DNA from: Linderina pennispora
Taxonomy: Eukaryota; Kickxellomycota; Kickxellomycetes; Kickxellales; Kickxellaceae
Direction: 5' to 3'
DNA: 64,000 nt
Assembly (NCBI RefSeq): GCF_002104995.1
Contig: NW_024468253.1
Location: 124,001 to 188,000, forward strand
Every line of letters starts with the position of its first letter. Position 1 is the first letter of the stretch. Below the pieces are notes generated by a model. That model saw only the letters and a list, made by a program, of their open reading frames with translations. It was not told the DNA's origin and did no database searches. A program made the position numbers and the translations under genes. Below, one piece after another: positions 46,259-56,700 of the stretch.

Positions 46259-46846
46259 ATGGCTACCTATGTTCAGCCTGGCAGCACGCCGTACTTTACT
46301 CAGGAGCAGATCGATGAGATGCGCGCTGAGCAGCACAAGAACGCCAAAAAGAGGCTGGCATATGGGCTTACCACCTCTATTATCGGCTTTCTTGTCAGTG
46401 TCGGTTTTCTAGGATACTATCTTTCGCAGTATTTCGGGACTCGGGGGCGCATTTACTATAGGGGACGATACAGCTACCGGTACAACGAAACCTACTTCAC
46501 TACGCGTGCAGGTATTTCTGGTGCAGCTGCAGGTATTGGCCTTATTTGCATCATCTGCGTCATTGTCTCGTACAAAAAGACCATGCGGATTCTAAATGAC
46601 CCGAGTGCACCTTGGCTGCAGGCTGTCCAAAACCCCAACACCAGTACCACTCATTTCGCTACCAAGCCCGAGTTCCAGAACCAGCCGTACCCTCAGCCGA
46701 ACCAGCCGTACCCTCAGCCGAACCAGTCGTACCCTCAGCCGGATCAGCAGTACGCGTACCCCGCTCCGCAGGTGCAGCAGGGCCAGGAGCAGTATACTCC
46801 GCCGAACCATCCGCCTCCAGCGCAGATGAAAATGCCCAATGCCTAA
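46259..46846 (+). CDS. Two-pass membrane protein with Pro/Gln-rich cytosolic repeat tail
   Basis: 195 aa, intact. MATYVQPGSTPYFTQEQIDE, basic NAKKRLAYG, TM1 IIGFLVSVGFLGYYLSQYF, a Tyr/Arg-rich loop, TM2 after TTRAGI (AAAGIGLICIICVIVSY), KKTMRILNDPSAPWLQ, then three copies of NQPYPQP and a Gln/Pro-rich end. The TM1 end LGYY, the RAGI lead into TM2, and the LxxPxxP element after TM2 link it to the neighbouring small membrane genes and to the minus-strand gene at 61514. Function unknown. Confidence 0.75.
   Translation: MATYVQPGSTPYFTQEQIDEMRAEQHKNAKKRLAYGLTTSIIGFLVSVGFLGYYLSQYFGTRGRIYYRGRYSYRYNETYFTTRAGISGAAAGIGLICIICVIVSYKKTMRILNDPSAPWLQAVQNPNTSTTHFATKPEFQNQPYPQPNQPYPQPNQSYPQPDQQYAYPAPQVQQGQEQYTPPNHPPPAQMKMPNA
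46679..46746 (+). repeat. 21-bp tandem repeat encoding NQPYPQP
   Basis: A little over three copies of a 21-bp unit within the C-terminal tail of the 46259 gene. Confidence 0.8.
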
Positions 46847-48010
46847 TTTCGTGTTTATAACAATCGTTAATAAAGAAAGTCGCGACTTTCATTCTATTAT
46901 TGTAACCTAATCTTTTAGTTAAGAGCCAGGCAGCTCTCTCAACATACATGTAGCCACCAATACATCCCTCTGCAGCCGCTCTAGTGCCCTTGGCAATAGC
47001 TAATTCCAAACTACTGTAGATGCTGTACTGTTAGTGAGAGGGTATACACAGCATTGTGCATGAATCCACTTTGACCTGAATACCTGGCTTTGTATCTATC
47101 CACACAATTAGGTAAGCCAGCAGCCATCCAATTGAACACACCCCTGCTAAAAATAGCCCAGCGGGGACTAGCTGTCGGTCATCCAGTTTGGAGGCGCCGA
47201 AACAAATCAGTACCTCTGAAGACCGAACATTCGAATGATCTGCAGGTCATAACCATTCCTAAAAAATAAAGGACGACCTTTAAGCATGGCTTGCAATGGA
47301 GAAGCTGGTATTGGGGCAACGACACAGTAAAAAAAATCTACGCGCTCATTCTGTCACAATCCACTGATGGATGTAGACACGTACTGGGCACTCGCAGCAG
47401 GAGCGATCCGGACAACTTGTGGCTGCATCTTCCCTAGACAGCAACGTGAATGACAACAAAGTATTGTACCGTAGAGATATGAGCGTTTCTAGAGCTCGAA
47501 AGAGGGTTGGGTTGAAGATACTTGAGATACTGGCCAAAAATGAAATAGCAAAAGAAGAAGGAATCGATATGCTACGAGGCAATCGACTCAACAAAATATG
47601 AAACCATCGGTGGTCCAAGAATAAATCTATCACAAAACTGCTCCTGCTTTTGTGCCAACTGAGCACAAATATCAGCCATAGTCCTTGCTCGCCATTTATC
47701 GCTACTACGATGACGATATTCTAGCTGCTTGCTAGCAGCTATATTGTTTGATAGCGCAAGATCCAATAAGTCTAGAAAGTAGGTCACTTGGTATTGGCAA
47801 ATACTGATTTCTTCTATTTTTGTCTGCGTTACGTAATGGCGGACATGCGTATACGACTCGCCCGCCCATCAAAGAACACAACATAGAATTAGCTGGAGGG
47901 TATAAAGTGAGAGTGCAGCCCAGGTCGGACTCTGGTGCACACCAACATAATAATATTGTGAACTTTTTTATTTTGAATAGTCATAGTCAATTATCTCATA
48001 TCTAGATATA
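46847..48010. other. Intergenic, 1.16 kb
   Basis: No gene called. Short open frames on both strands at 47346-47787 overlap and have no recognisable domain. A TATA box for the next gene lies at 47901-47906. Confidence 0.4.
47901..47906 (+). promoter_or_regulatory. TATA box of the 48011 gene
   Basis: TATAAA, about 105 bp upstream of the ATG at 48011. Confidence 0.55.
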
Positions 48011-48352
48011 ATGGCACACGCTAACGTACTATACACTACTGATTATGGTGTTGGTAGACCACCGCCTACCATTATCCAGGTACCACCCAAAAAGTACAGA
48101 AAATATCTCTTCTTCAGCATGTTCTCTCTTGGTATTTCAATTGTCAACTTGGGCGTAATGGGCTACCTCATCCACAGGTTCTTACAAGTGAAGAATGATA
48201 AAAGACAAATTACGTACGCCCTTAAAGAAGACGAAGAACGAAATAAACCTTCATACTATGCAGGCTGTATTGCTCTACTTGCAGTCTTCACTTCTATTAG
48301 CCTGATTATGTCAATCACTTTTCTTGTCAAGCACAGGAGAGTTTCCCGTTGA
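48011..48352 (+). CDS. Small two-pass membrane protein
   Basis: 113 aa, intact. MAHANVLYTTDYGVGRPPPT, basic PPKKYRKY, TM1 LFFSMFSLGISIVNLGVMGY followed by LIHRFL, a charged loop (KEDEERNKPS), TM2 after SYYAGCI (ALLAVFTSISLIMSITFLV) and a short basic end KHRRVSR. The MGYLIHR ending of TM1 parallels MGYFISR in the gene at 51867. It lacks the long C-terminal tail. Confidence 0.7.
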   Translation: MAHANVLYTTDYGVGRPPPTIIQVPPKKYRKYLFFSMFSLGISIVNLGVMGYLIHRFLQVKNDKRQITYALKEDEERNKPSYYAGCIALLAVFTSISLIMSITFLVKHRRVSR

Positions 48353-48590
48353 TATTCCATTCTGTGCCAATAAATATTCGTCGTTTGATAGAACCTTATT
48401 AGAACCGTTAGTATGGTATTTGTTAGCCTTGAGGGAGTGTTCACAAGAATGTATGAAAATTGGAACTAAAAAGTGAGTGAGGAAAGGAAAAGGGGAGCCA
48501 GCTGGCCTATTTGAGTCCGATTCTGAGCGTGCCCGATCTGGTTAATAGCGAGATAGGAGTGGCTTGGGATTTTGACTTCAAATAGTTCTT

Positions 48591-50027
48591 CTAGTAGACG
48601 AGATCAGCAAAGCGTCTCCAAAAGTTGTTACTGTGGATGCTCTCAAGCACTGCTGGCGTGTCAGTAATTGAGACATACACATCCTTGCTTGGTGGGCGAG
48701 TAGGCAGGATAGTGACCATACTGGCTAGTCGAGCGGGGCGACTAGTAATAAAGTCTGCAGCTCCATATCCAAAATCTATATCGTAGAGTCCAAACCGAGA
48801 CTGGTTTGATATAGTTGTACGTAGCCCATACATTTTTGCCCTGGTAATTGGGCCCATGTATAGGGCTGAGTGCTGGTTGATCATATCAATATAGGCTCTT
48901 ATCTGTGGGGCCTGTACCCGGTTAATGGCGTGTCTGATTTTAATTGCAGCCTCAGCCAGCGTCTCGAACGTCGTTGCCTGGATGATTCTCTCGACTGGAT
49001 TTGTCACCATAGACATGTACTGAGCATTTCCAATATAACCCATATCAGATATTCCGAGATGGCGGCGGCAATCGCATGCGATAGTAGTCAAATGGAGGTG
49101 TGCCATATCGCCAGACTTGCTTGGCTGGTCGATAAGTCCAGTCGTATTGGCAAACTGTGCCTGAGACACTGTCTTGGCGATCAATGCGCTCAGGGCATCG
49201 TTAATTGAAAGCCGGGGACCATCCAAGGTGCATTTCTGTACACCATCTCGCAAATACTCAAGCTTGTCATGGCCGATCCGGTAGAGGCAGCCTTGGTGGT
49301 CAGCATTTGGCCTTCTGGAATGAATTACTTTGTTGCGCTCCATTGGGGAAAGCAATGTCAAGGCTATTGCTGCTGGCGGAAGGTCCGTAATACTAACCCG
49401 GAGGAGATTATCGACTTCAGCTCGCGCGTCGGTAGGGTCACCGACAAGAACTGCACGATCAAAGCAGACAGCTATCTCAGGCGCAGATACTCCAGTCATC
49501 AAAGCTCGCGTTTCATCAGCCCAGCGATTTACGAAACTGTAGAACCCAGTACCGTCTGTGACACCATGGCAGCTACTGATGAATATGGCCACCCCAGATG
49601 ACTCTCGAAACCTGACGATGTGGACATGCAGCATCTTTATCTGGCCAGTTGCTTGGTCAGGAACTGGGGTCATGCTGGTAGTCATCAACCCAGCAGGCCA
49701 GGTGCGTGGGTTGTAGCTGGAGGATTTGATGTCCGAAAAGAGGATATCCGAGGTTGACTCGAGGTAGTTTGGCATATTCAGGTCGTCCTTGTCAATGACA
49801 ATTGCGAGTCCTCTGTCCGCGCGCTGTCTAAGGTATCCAAGATATACCGGGAACTTCTCCAATGCCTTGTAGAATGCCTCTCTGAGTACGCTGGTGTTCA
49901 GGAAGTCAGCATTTCTGGCAGTATTCTCGTAGAACAAAATAATGTCAGAGTTGACGACAGAAATACTCGCATCGACGTAGGTTAAGGGAATAACCTGTGA
50001 GGTGATCAAATTCATGAACTGTGACAT
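48591..50027 (-). CDS. BAHD-like acyltransferase (transferase family PF02458 type)
   Basis: Soluble acyl-CoA-dependent acyltransferase, 478 aa, intact and intronless. MSQFMNLITSQVIPLTYVDA at the start. The catalytic HxxxD motif is in SSCHGVTDGTGFYSF and the C-terminal DFGWG-like motif is DFGYG in LYDIDFGYGAAD; both are in the usual positions. Fungal relatives acylate secondary metabolites or sterol-like substrates; the substrate here is unknown and no biosynthetic cluster is visible around it. It sits alone on the minus strand amid plus-strand membrane protein genes. Confidence 0.85.
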   Translation of the reverse strand: MSQFMNLITSQVIPLTYVDASISVVNSDIILFYENTARNADFLNTSVLREAFYKALEKFPVYLGYLRQRADRGLAIVIDKDDLNMPNYLESTSDILFSDIKSSSYNPRTWPAGLMTTSMTPVPDQATGQIKMLHVHIVRFRESSGVAIFISSCHGVTDGTGFYSFVNRWADETRALMTGVSAPEIAVCFDRAVLVGDPTDARAEVDNLLRVSITDLPPAAIALTLLSPMERNKVIHSRRPNADHQGCLYRIGHDKLEYLRDGVQKCTLDGPRLSINDALSALIAKTVSQAQFANTTGLIDQPSKSGDMAHLHLTTIACDCRRHLGISDMGYIGNAQYMSMVTNPVERIIQATTFETLAEAAIKIRHAINRVQAPQIRAYIDMINQHSALYMGPITRAKMYGLRTTISNQSRFGLYDIDFGYGAADFITSRPARLASMVTILPTRPPSKDVYVSITDTPAVLESIHSNNFWRRFADLVY

Positions 50028-51866
50028 TATAGCGCAATGAAGGATGAAGAAGGATGAAGAAGGATGATAAAAGGTGAGAATGATGGACCTCTAGCGGGCT
50101 GGAGGCATAGGTGCCTTTTATTGGCACCTGCCTCTAACATAATTGCAGTGGCATGCGAGCTTCCAAACAATGCAGTTTCTGCATCTTGGGGAACAATCGC
50201 TGGAGGGGAGGGGGGAGAGTGCGTGTGGCTGAGATTTTGAGGGAGGCAACTGTGGGATGGTTCAACGAGCCCTAGCCCCAGGTTCCATATGTACTGGTGG
50301 GTACGCAAAGTGATGTACAGATACGCTCCTACGCCACAATAGGTCAAACCGAATACACGTATGTCTTGGCTTAAGGAGGCCAGCCAGCCTTCCTTTTCCT
50401 AGCTCAATTGTATATTGTCAACTTTCTGAAAGAGTGCTCACGGGAATATATGTGGAACCAGATGCCTTCTTTTTAGCAGTGCTTATAATGGATCACAAAT
50501 AAATAAGAGAATAAACAGTGCATGTCCAATTGACATTAGTCAAGATATTTAGGAAATTTATCAGGTGGTGTATTCTCCTAGTAGTACAACGACGCATGTG
50601 CTGATAAAACCAATATTAAAAGTTCACAAAAATATATTGGAAAACCAGTAGAAATCTCTGCTGCTAGGTGCTGGCGAGGAGTATTTAAGCAAATACCAAG
50701 TGCATACGGAGCCCTTAGCTAAGCTGCGCATGACCCTAGATAAAGCTGCACCAATCTCAGTAAGCCGCCTTGGGTACGATGGAACAATCCTAGTGGCATG
50801 GCATATATCTGATGAAAGGTCGGCGACCAATTGACTAACCACAGTTTATTTCAGATTTAGTGAACGTAGCGTGTTGTGCTACATAATCATTCGGCCTAAG
50901 AATTAGTTCAGTTTATTAATCCAGTTGAACAGTACTATGTACGGTTCCTGTCATGACGACAAGGACGGGGTGGCCTGGATTCAGGATAGGAGCTGGTAAC
51001 CAGGTATCGCTAAGACGTGTGCAGGTACTCTGGAGGTGGAGTTAGATATACTAAAGTGAGCAAGTAGTTGGGAAAGGTTGTCAAGACGAGGGATCTCGAC
51101 ATGCCGCCGAAGGTGCCGGAAGTATATAGTTGTCTGCAGATGGTGTCAAGGTAATCGTGAATATGCTGTTATTACTATCTACAAGGACCATATACGCTAA
51201 CATAAATAGAAATCATGTCCGAACCGGTTATCCTTGGTTCCTGGCTCAGCTGACGATGACTCGAGACCCGACCTGTCTTGATCCATGACTGTTTGTGGTT
51301 GCTTGGTTATATTTCAACAGCAACCCAGCCAGGAAAGTGTGCAATAGTAAGTAGATATCTGTGATGTCTATCACTGATACGTGAGGCACATAGATGTTTG
51401 ACACCAATGTTGTAACTAGTACTTACATCTTACCTCACCATTACTTGTAGTTATTTATTAGTAGCCCAACTAATTCGTCGCACAAACTCTACACTCGTTG
51501 TGGATATGCTCCCTTCATTCTTGCATTTACAACATTGCCAAGGTATATACAGTCAGAGTTAGATAGGCCATGGTGGCTTTGGGATGGATCTAGATATCAG
51601 AGCTTCCGGATTTCTCAAGCTGCATAAAATTCTAAAAATAGATGTCATTCTGCTAAAATGAGAGCTGGCCTCTTTGATTTGTGCTATTTTTACTGACATG
51701 CGTAGGTGATTCCTTCGCATCCAAATATCTCCACACTCAAAAGGGTGACGATTGGTAAACCCAGGGTTTTTATAAAATGGACTGTGACCCACACCATACC
51801 CCTGTGGCAGACAGGTATCCCAAGCAAGTATCCGTATACTACTTTGCCATTATTTATTTCCTCAGC
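50028..51866. other. Gene-poor stretch, 1.84 kb, AT-rich
   Basis: No gene recognised. The left end is the acyltransferase promoter with a GGATGAAGAA triplicate at 50040-50066. The right end has the TATA box of the 51867 gene. Confidence 0.4.
51771..51777 (+). promoter_or_regulatory. TATA box of the 51867 gene
   Basis: TATAAAA, 96 bp upstream of the ATG at 51867. Confidence 0.55.
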
Positions 51867-52199
51867 ATGTCGCATCTTAACACACCAATTTCCCACAACG
51901 TTGTACCCATCAGCCCGCAGGCAATCGTTTTCCAAGCACCAAAGCAAAAGGACAAGAGGCCCCTCTACATTGCACTCTTTTTCCTCGCTGCTGCACTAGT
52001 CACTTTGGGTCTGATGGGCTACTTTATTAGCCGGATGCTTGAAGCAGATAGGACAGGCACATACATAACTGGATGGGGTCACCACATTTTTAGCAACAGC
52101 AGATCGTACTACGAGGCACGTGTGGGCATAAATGCATCGGTCGCTGGAATTTGTCTGATATTAGCAATAATCTATCTCGTAAAGTACAAAAGATCCTAG
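51867..52199 (+). CDS. Small two-pass membrane protein
   Basis: 110 aa, intact. MSHLNTPISHNVVPISPQAI, basic PKQKDKRPLY, TM1 IALFFLAAALVTLGLMGYF followed by ISRMLEA, loop, TM2 after YYEARVGI (NASVAGICLILAIIYLV), end KYKRS. TM2 closely resembles TTRAGISGAAAGIGLICII in the gene at 46259, and TM1 resembles that of the gene at 48011, tying the group together. Confidence 0.72.
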   Translation: MSHLNTPISHNVVPISPQAIVFQAPKQKDKRPLYIALFFLAAALVTLGLMGYFISRMLEADRTGTYITGWGHHIFSNSRSYYEARVGINASVAGICLILAIIYLVKYKRS

Positions 52200-52432
52200 T
52201 TCGTGTTTCAGTCCAACAGCATGTAAATTCATAGCATCAGGTTTTGCCAATACATTCCTTAGCAGCATCTTCTCAATGGCCAGAATTTATTATACATGAA
52301 TTCCAGGAAGCCGCCCTTTGTGGGGGCTGTATTCATTCGGAATCCTTATACCTAGCAACGGCAAGTCTGCCAAGATCTTGACAGACTTTTTGTGCGCAAT
52401 CTACTATTGCGTTCCATCGTCGCGGCTGTCCA

Positions 52433-52439
52433 TATAAAA
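52433..52439 (+). promoter_or_regulatory. TATA box of the 52506 gene
   Basis: TATAAAA, 73 bp upstream of the ATG at 52506. Confidence 0.55.
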
Positions 52440-52505
52440 GTAGACGATGCGCTGGACTCGTCCTAGCTCCAAGTAAACTATCCACATCATTCCAAGCTAT
52501 AGACA

Positions 52506-52862
52506 ATGTCGTTCACCAATATTATTAAACCTACCTCTGTGAGCTACTCCGACGAAAGCCTTAAAGAGCCAGCACTCAAGCGGAACAACCCCGCAGTCAT
52601 TGCCGCCTTCTCAGTAATGGCTGTTGCCTCTCTGGTTGGCGTTGGCTTCATGGCGCATTACCTAGTGCAAATTTCACACTTTCAGCATGATATACTCGAA
52701 AACAAGACGAATCCTACTAAGGCAGCAAAAATTATATTCGGGGTAGATATTTTCTCGTTTATCAAACGCGCCATGCTGCTTGGAATATTTTGTGTGCCAG
52801 CATTCATTATTTCAGTGGCTGCACTTGTAGTAATGGCTGTGCCCAGATGGCGCAACCGGTGA
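52506..52862 (+). CDS. Small two-pass membrane protein
   Basis: 118 aa, intact. MSFTNIIKPTSVSYSDESLK, basic ALKRNN, TM1 VIAAFSVMAVASLVGVGFMA, HYLVQISHFQ, loop, TM2 after FIKRAML (LGIFCVPAFIISVAALVVMA), end VPRWRNR. Same topology and size as the genes at 48011 and 51867, 306 bp after the latter, so probably a tandem relative that has diverged. Confidence 0.68.
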   Translation: MSFTNIIKPTSVSYSDESLKEPALKRNNPAVIAAFSVMAVASLVGVGFMAHYLVQISHFQHDILENKTNPTKAAKIIFGVDIFSFIKRAMLLGIFCVPAFIISVAALVVMAVPRWRNR

Positions 52863-53161
52863 ATGTTCCTGTGACAATAAATGTGTATATTCAAAAAAAA
52901 AAAGAAAAGAAAAGCGTATGGCAGTATAGCCCTGTGCTAATGATAGACATGTGCTACTGCGATAGTCACCCTGGTACAGGTGCTATTATAAGGTACATGG
53001 GTCAGCTTCAGGAGCTATTTTCCGGTGAGTCGGGGGCGACACCCCGCACGTACTAGTATGTATGTGCACTACTTAGCCGACAGTCTGCCGCTGGTACCTC
53101 AGTCTTCTTTTTCCAGTTGTTCTTTCCTCCGTACTTGCGCTATTGAAAACTCTACACAACA

Positions 53162-53677
53162 ATGGTTGGATACCCACCCGTAGTCCCTGCCCCTAGTCAG
53201 GGTCCATCCTCTTATGCTGCCTCCGGGCCCCCAGCCGTGGGTGCGCGCAAGACGATCCTGCGAAAAAAGCGCTACGACATCTCGATCTGGCTGCAGACAG
53301 GCCTCACAACGCTGTACCTTGTTCTCCTTATATACTATTTTGTGCACCTGCGGCACCTGGCCGGTATGCAGCCGGCGATTTGGCGCGCTGGGCTCCTATT
53401 CCTGCTTTTGCTGGTAGACATCAGCGTGATTTGGCTGACTGTGCGCAGCAGACGGATGGCGTGCAAATCCGAGCCAGGAGCGCAACAGAGAGAAACAAAC
53501 CAGGGTGTGCCGCTGGCGGGAATTGGTAGCAATAACCCGTTTTCATTTCACCAGAATCCAACTACTTTGGCCGATTCGCTGCGTCCGCCGCAGCCCGCTG
53601 AACTGGATCTGCAGCATTCGCCAGGGCGCAGTGGGCAGCTGGCGAGGTCGCATCTGAACACGCCGATTACTGGGTAG
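53162..53677 (+). CDS. Two-pass membrane protein with longer cytosolic tail
   Basis: 171 aa, intact. MVGYPPVVPAPSQGPSSYAA, basic ILRKKRYDIS, TM1 IWLQTGLTTLYLVLLIYYFV, HLRHLAG, TM2 after IWRAGLL (FLLLLVDISVIWLTV), RSRRMA, then a Ser/Pro/Gln tail ending LNTPITG. KKRYDIS-x-LQTG matches KRRYNISLGLQIA of the minus-strand gene at 61514, the clearest cross-link between the two arms of the family. Convergent with copy C of the Ndc10-like genes, 81 bp between stops. Confidence 0.72.
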   Translation: MVGYPPVVPAPSQGPSSYAASGPPAVGARKTILRKKRYDISIWLQTGLTTLYLVLLIYYFVHLRHLAGMQPAIWRAGLLFLLLLVDISVIWLTVRSRRMACKSEPGAQQRETNQGVPLAGIGSNNPFSFHQNPTTLADSLRPPQPAELDLQHSPGRSGQLARSHLNTPITG

Positions 53678-53758
53678 ACCAAGAGGATATAAGCCCTTTT
53701 TTTCTCGAAAAGCACAAGCATCTAAGATTATATAACGTTAGCACTGATATGAGGTAAA

Positions 53759-56700
53759 TTAATAAGCCGAGCGGTTGGTGTGGTGGATGGGCGACGTCGG
53801 GCCGTTGCTATACTGGTGGCGCTGGTGCTCGGGCTGGCTGTGGTACCACTGGGGTTCGCTGGTCTCAACTGCAGACGGGTGCTGCGGCTGATACTGCTGC
53901 GGCGGCACTTGCTGCTGATGCTGCTGCTGGTTGTAGTGATGGCCACTGTAGTGGCCGTGGCTGAGCGACGCCTGCTGCGGAGGCGGAGGCGGAGGCGGAG
54001 GCGGAGCCTGCTGGGCCTGGTGTGGGGGTGGGGCAGTGTACTGCTGGTGCAACGGCGGTGAGCGGTACCCGCTTGAGCGGCCGTACATCTGGTGCTGCCT
54101 GGAGGTCGGATTCGGAAGCTGCAGCTGCAGACCGCGGGGTGGCGGCGAGCGGCTATAGGGCTGCTGGAATTGGGCCTGCGAGTGTCTGCCGCTGTTCGGC
54201 AGCATGTCGGCCGCGTGAGATGGGCGGCTGTTACTGGAGGGTGCTGGGTACCCGTGGTTCATGATTCCGTTGGCCTCAGCGGGCGGGGCATTGGCAGAGG
54301 GGGCAATGGGTGCAGGCGACGACTGGTGACCAAAGTAGCGGTCATTGCCGCTGCTGTCGTTACTCACTGGGGTTTCAAACTGGTTCAGGCTCTGGATGCT
54401 CGGCAGTGACACAACCTTTGTGTTGGTAGACTCACCATACGATGTCTGCGCGTGGCTATTCGCTGGGCCCTGTCCGATGGGATAGAATGGAATATGCTTC
54501 TTCTGCTGCTGCGGTTGAACGGGCTGAGCTGGAGACGCAGCCGGATTCAGCTGGGTCGCCGGCCTCTCCTGGTCTTTTTCCTGCTGCTTCGGGCTGTTCT
54601 GGCTGCGAAGTGACCGCTCAACCTTGATCATCCACGAATGCACATCCACCTGGTGCTGCTCCAAAGCGAGCTCCAGCTTGCGCAGCTTGAGCTTCAGCTC
54701 CGAGTTTTCCATGCGCAGGTCGTTCACCGACCGCATCACATCCTCCGAGCTGCTGCTATCGGGAACCTCGCCGGCACCGTCGTCGGCACTATGTGGCTGC
54801 CGCCGTGCAGGGCCACTGCCGCTGGCAATAGCATCATAGACACGGCGTGTGCGCTTAGCCAAACGAGCAGCCACAGCATCAGCATCATACTCGACATGCG
54901 TGCGAGATTGTTTGCGGGGGCGCTTGCGCTCGTTGTCGTTGGCATTGGCCACCTCGATATCCTGGGTGATCCGGCGCGGCTCGTACCTTACTTCGAGACG
55001 CGGGGCGGTTGGCTTGAAGCGCTCAGACGAGGTCGTCACGAGCCTATTCCTGCGCGAGGAGACCCACTTGACTGACTCGGTGATCAGCCCATTGAGCTGG
55101 TTAATCTCGTCGCTGGCCTGTGTGCGCACGGTTTCGCGGTATGCTGCGAATTCGGGCGAGCTGAAGACGCTGTGCGAGAACACAGCATGCTTGTGGACAT
55201 GGTCGCTCAGGGCTGGGACCTCGAGCAGGACAGCAATGTCCTGCAGCAGAACAGTGCGCAGCTCACGCAGGAGGCGTAGGAACCGGGTGACTGAGCGCTG
55301 CTGGTCATTGTTGTCCCCCAGGAACAATGCTGGTAGGACGCCTCCAACCCACGGGAAGATCTACCGGAACAAGCGCAAACATAAAAGGCTGTTTAGCTGG
55401 CGCAATTGGCAATACCAAACAATGAAAGTGCTCCATGCAGAATAGACGAGCAGCCCCGCCGCATGCCTGTCCCCCAACCAAATGCTGCAAAGGATAAAAG
55501 TGCCGAGGCATAAACGACGGGCACAGAGCAAAATATATGCGATATGGCCGATAGGCACAACAAAGGGGATATGTCGTGATGCGGTAAGCATGACACAACC
55601 GCTGGCGTGCAGGTAGCCAATTGCCGGCGCGACATGTATCGAACAATTGCCGCAGCGGCATTTGCAGATATTGCAATCTGCGAACAGAACATACGCAGCA
55701 ACACATCGGGCATATACTCCAGGGTCCCGGCTACTTTACCTTTTTTTGCAAAGGAACAGGCGGGACGATGCCGAACCGTCCTGGCGTCTTGATTTCGCCC
55801 TCTGCCGGGAAGCCAGCGTTGATGCGGACCAGGGCGCTCAGAACATCAGGCAGGAGTGTGCCGGCATCAACGGCATCAACGCAGTCCAGGCACTTGACGC
55901 CGGCAACGGTGGGCTTGATGAGCGTGAGGGCGTCGGCAAAGAAATAGCCAACTCCGCTCATTGCCTTTGTGCCCGAAAGCCTACATGGTGTTGTTTTACA
56001 CGGGGTCAATCGGCAATATGCTTGCTTACAACATGACAGGGTCGTAGTACCAGACACGGCTGGTGGTTGGCTGGGCCTGGGGTATGAGTGAGAGGCATTT
56101 TCGTGAAGAAACCCGCTGGCATCCGGTTTAATAAAAAAATCCCAGCACCTTTTGACGGAAAGTATTTGGGCAACGGGGAGGGAGCGATAAAGGTGGGCAA
56201 TCGTCTTCATTATTGGCCCTTGTTATTTGACGCCCATTGCGACACTAGGAGAACATGGGAGCGGCGGAGATCGGCAAATGCTGTATAGTTGACGAGAATA
56301 GCACATCCAGCAAATCGCCCACGTATAGCCCAGAGATAAAGCAGCCGAGTTCCGAATGTTCCAGTGAATGTCTTTCCGTCACAAACATGCACATACACGC
56401 AGACGGAGAGACAGACAGAAAGACGGCTAGGCAGATGCGGGCTGGCAAGCACACCAATGGTCCTCACAGTCAGTAAGGCGACTGGGCCAGCGATAAATAA
56501 CCGAGTGACTAAAAGGGTGACACCAATATTGATACACCGCCTTTGCCCGGCAGCACAACCACGGGATCCCAGTTGGGCTCTCTTACAGGCAGTATCCACA
56601 ACGGCAGCGAAAAAAAACAGGAGCTTGCATTTGTCCCCGGGCCAGCAAAAAAGTTGGGGAGCGCTAGCGCTGACAACACATCATATCTCAGTTGATGTGC

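Noticed and set aside
47346-47787. Possible decayed gene on the minus strand
   Set aside because: Two short overlapping frames look mildly protein-like, but no homology is recognisable and no motif supports them.
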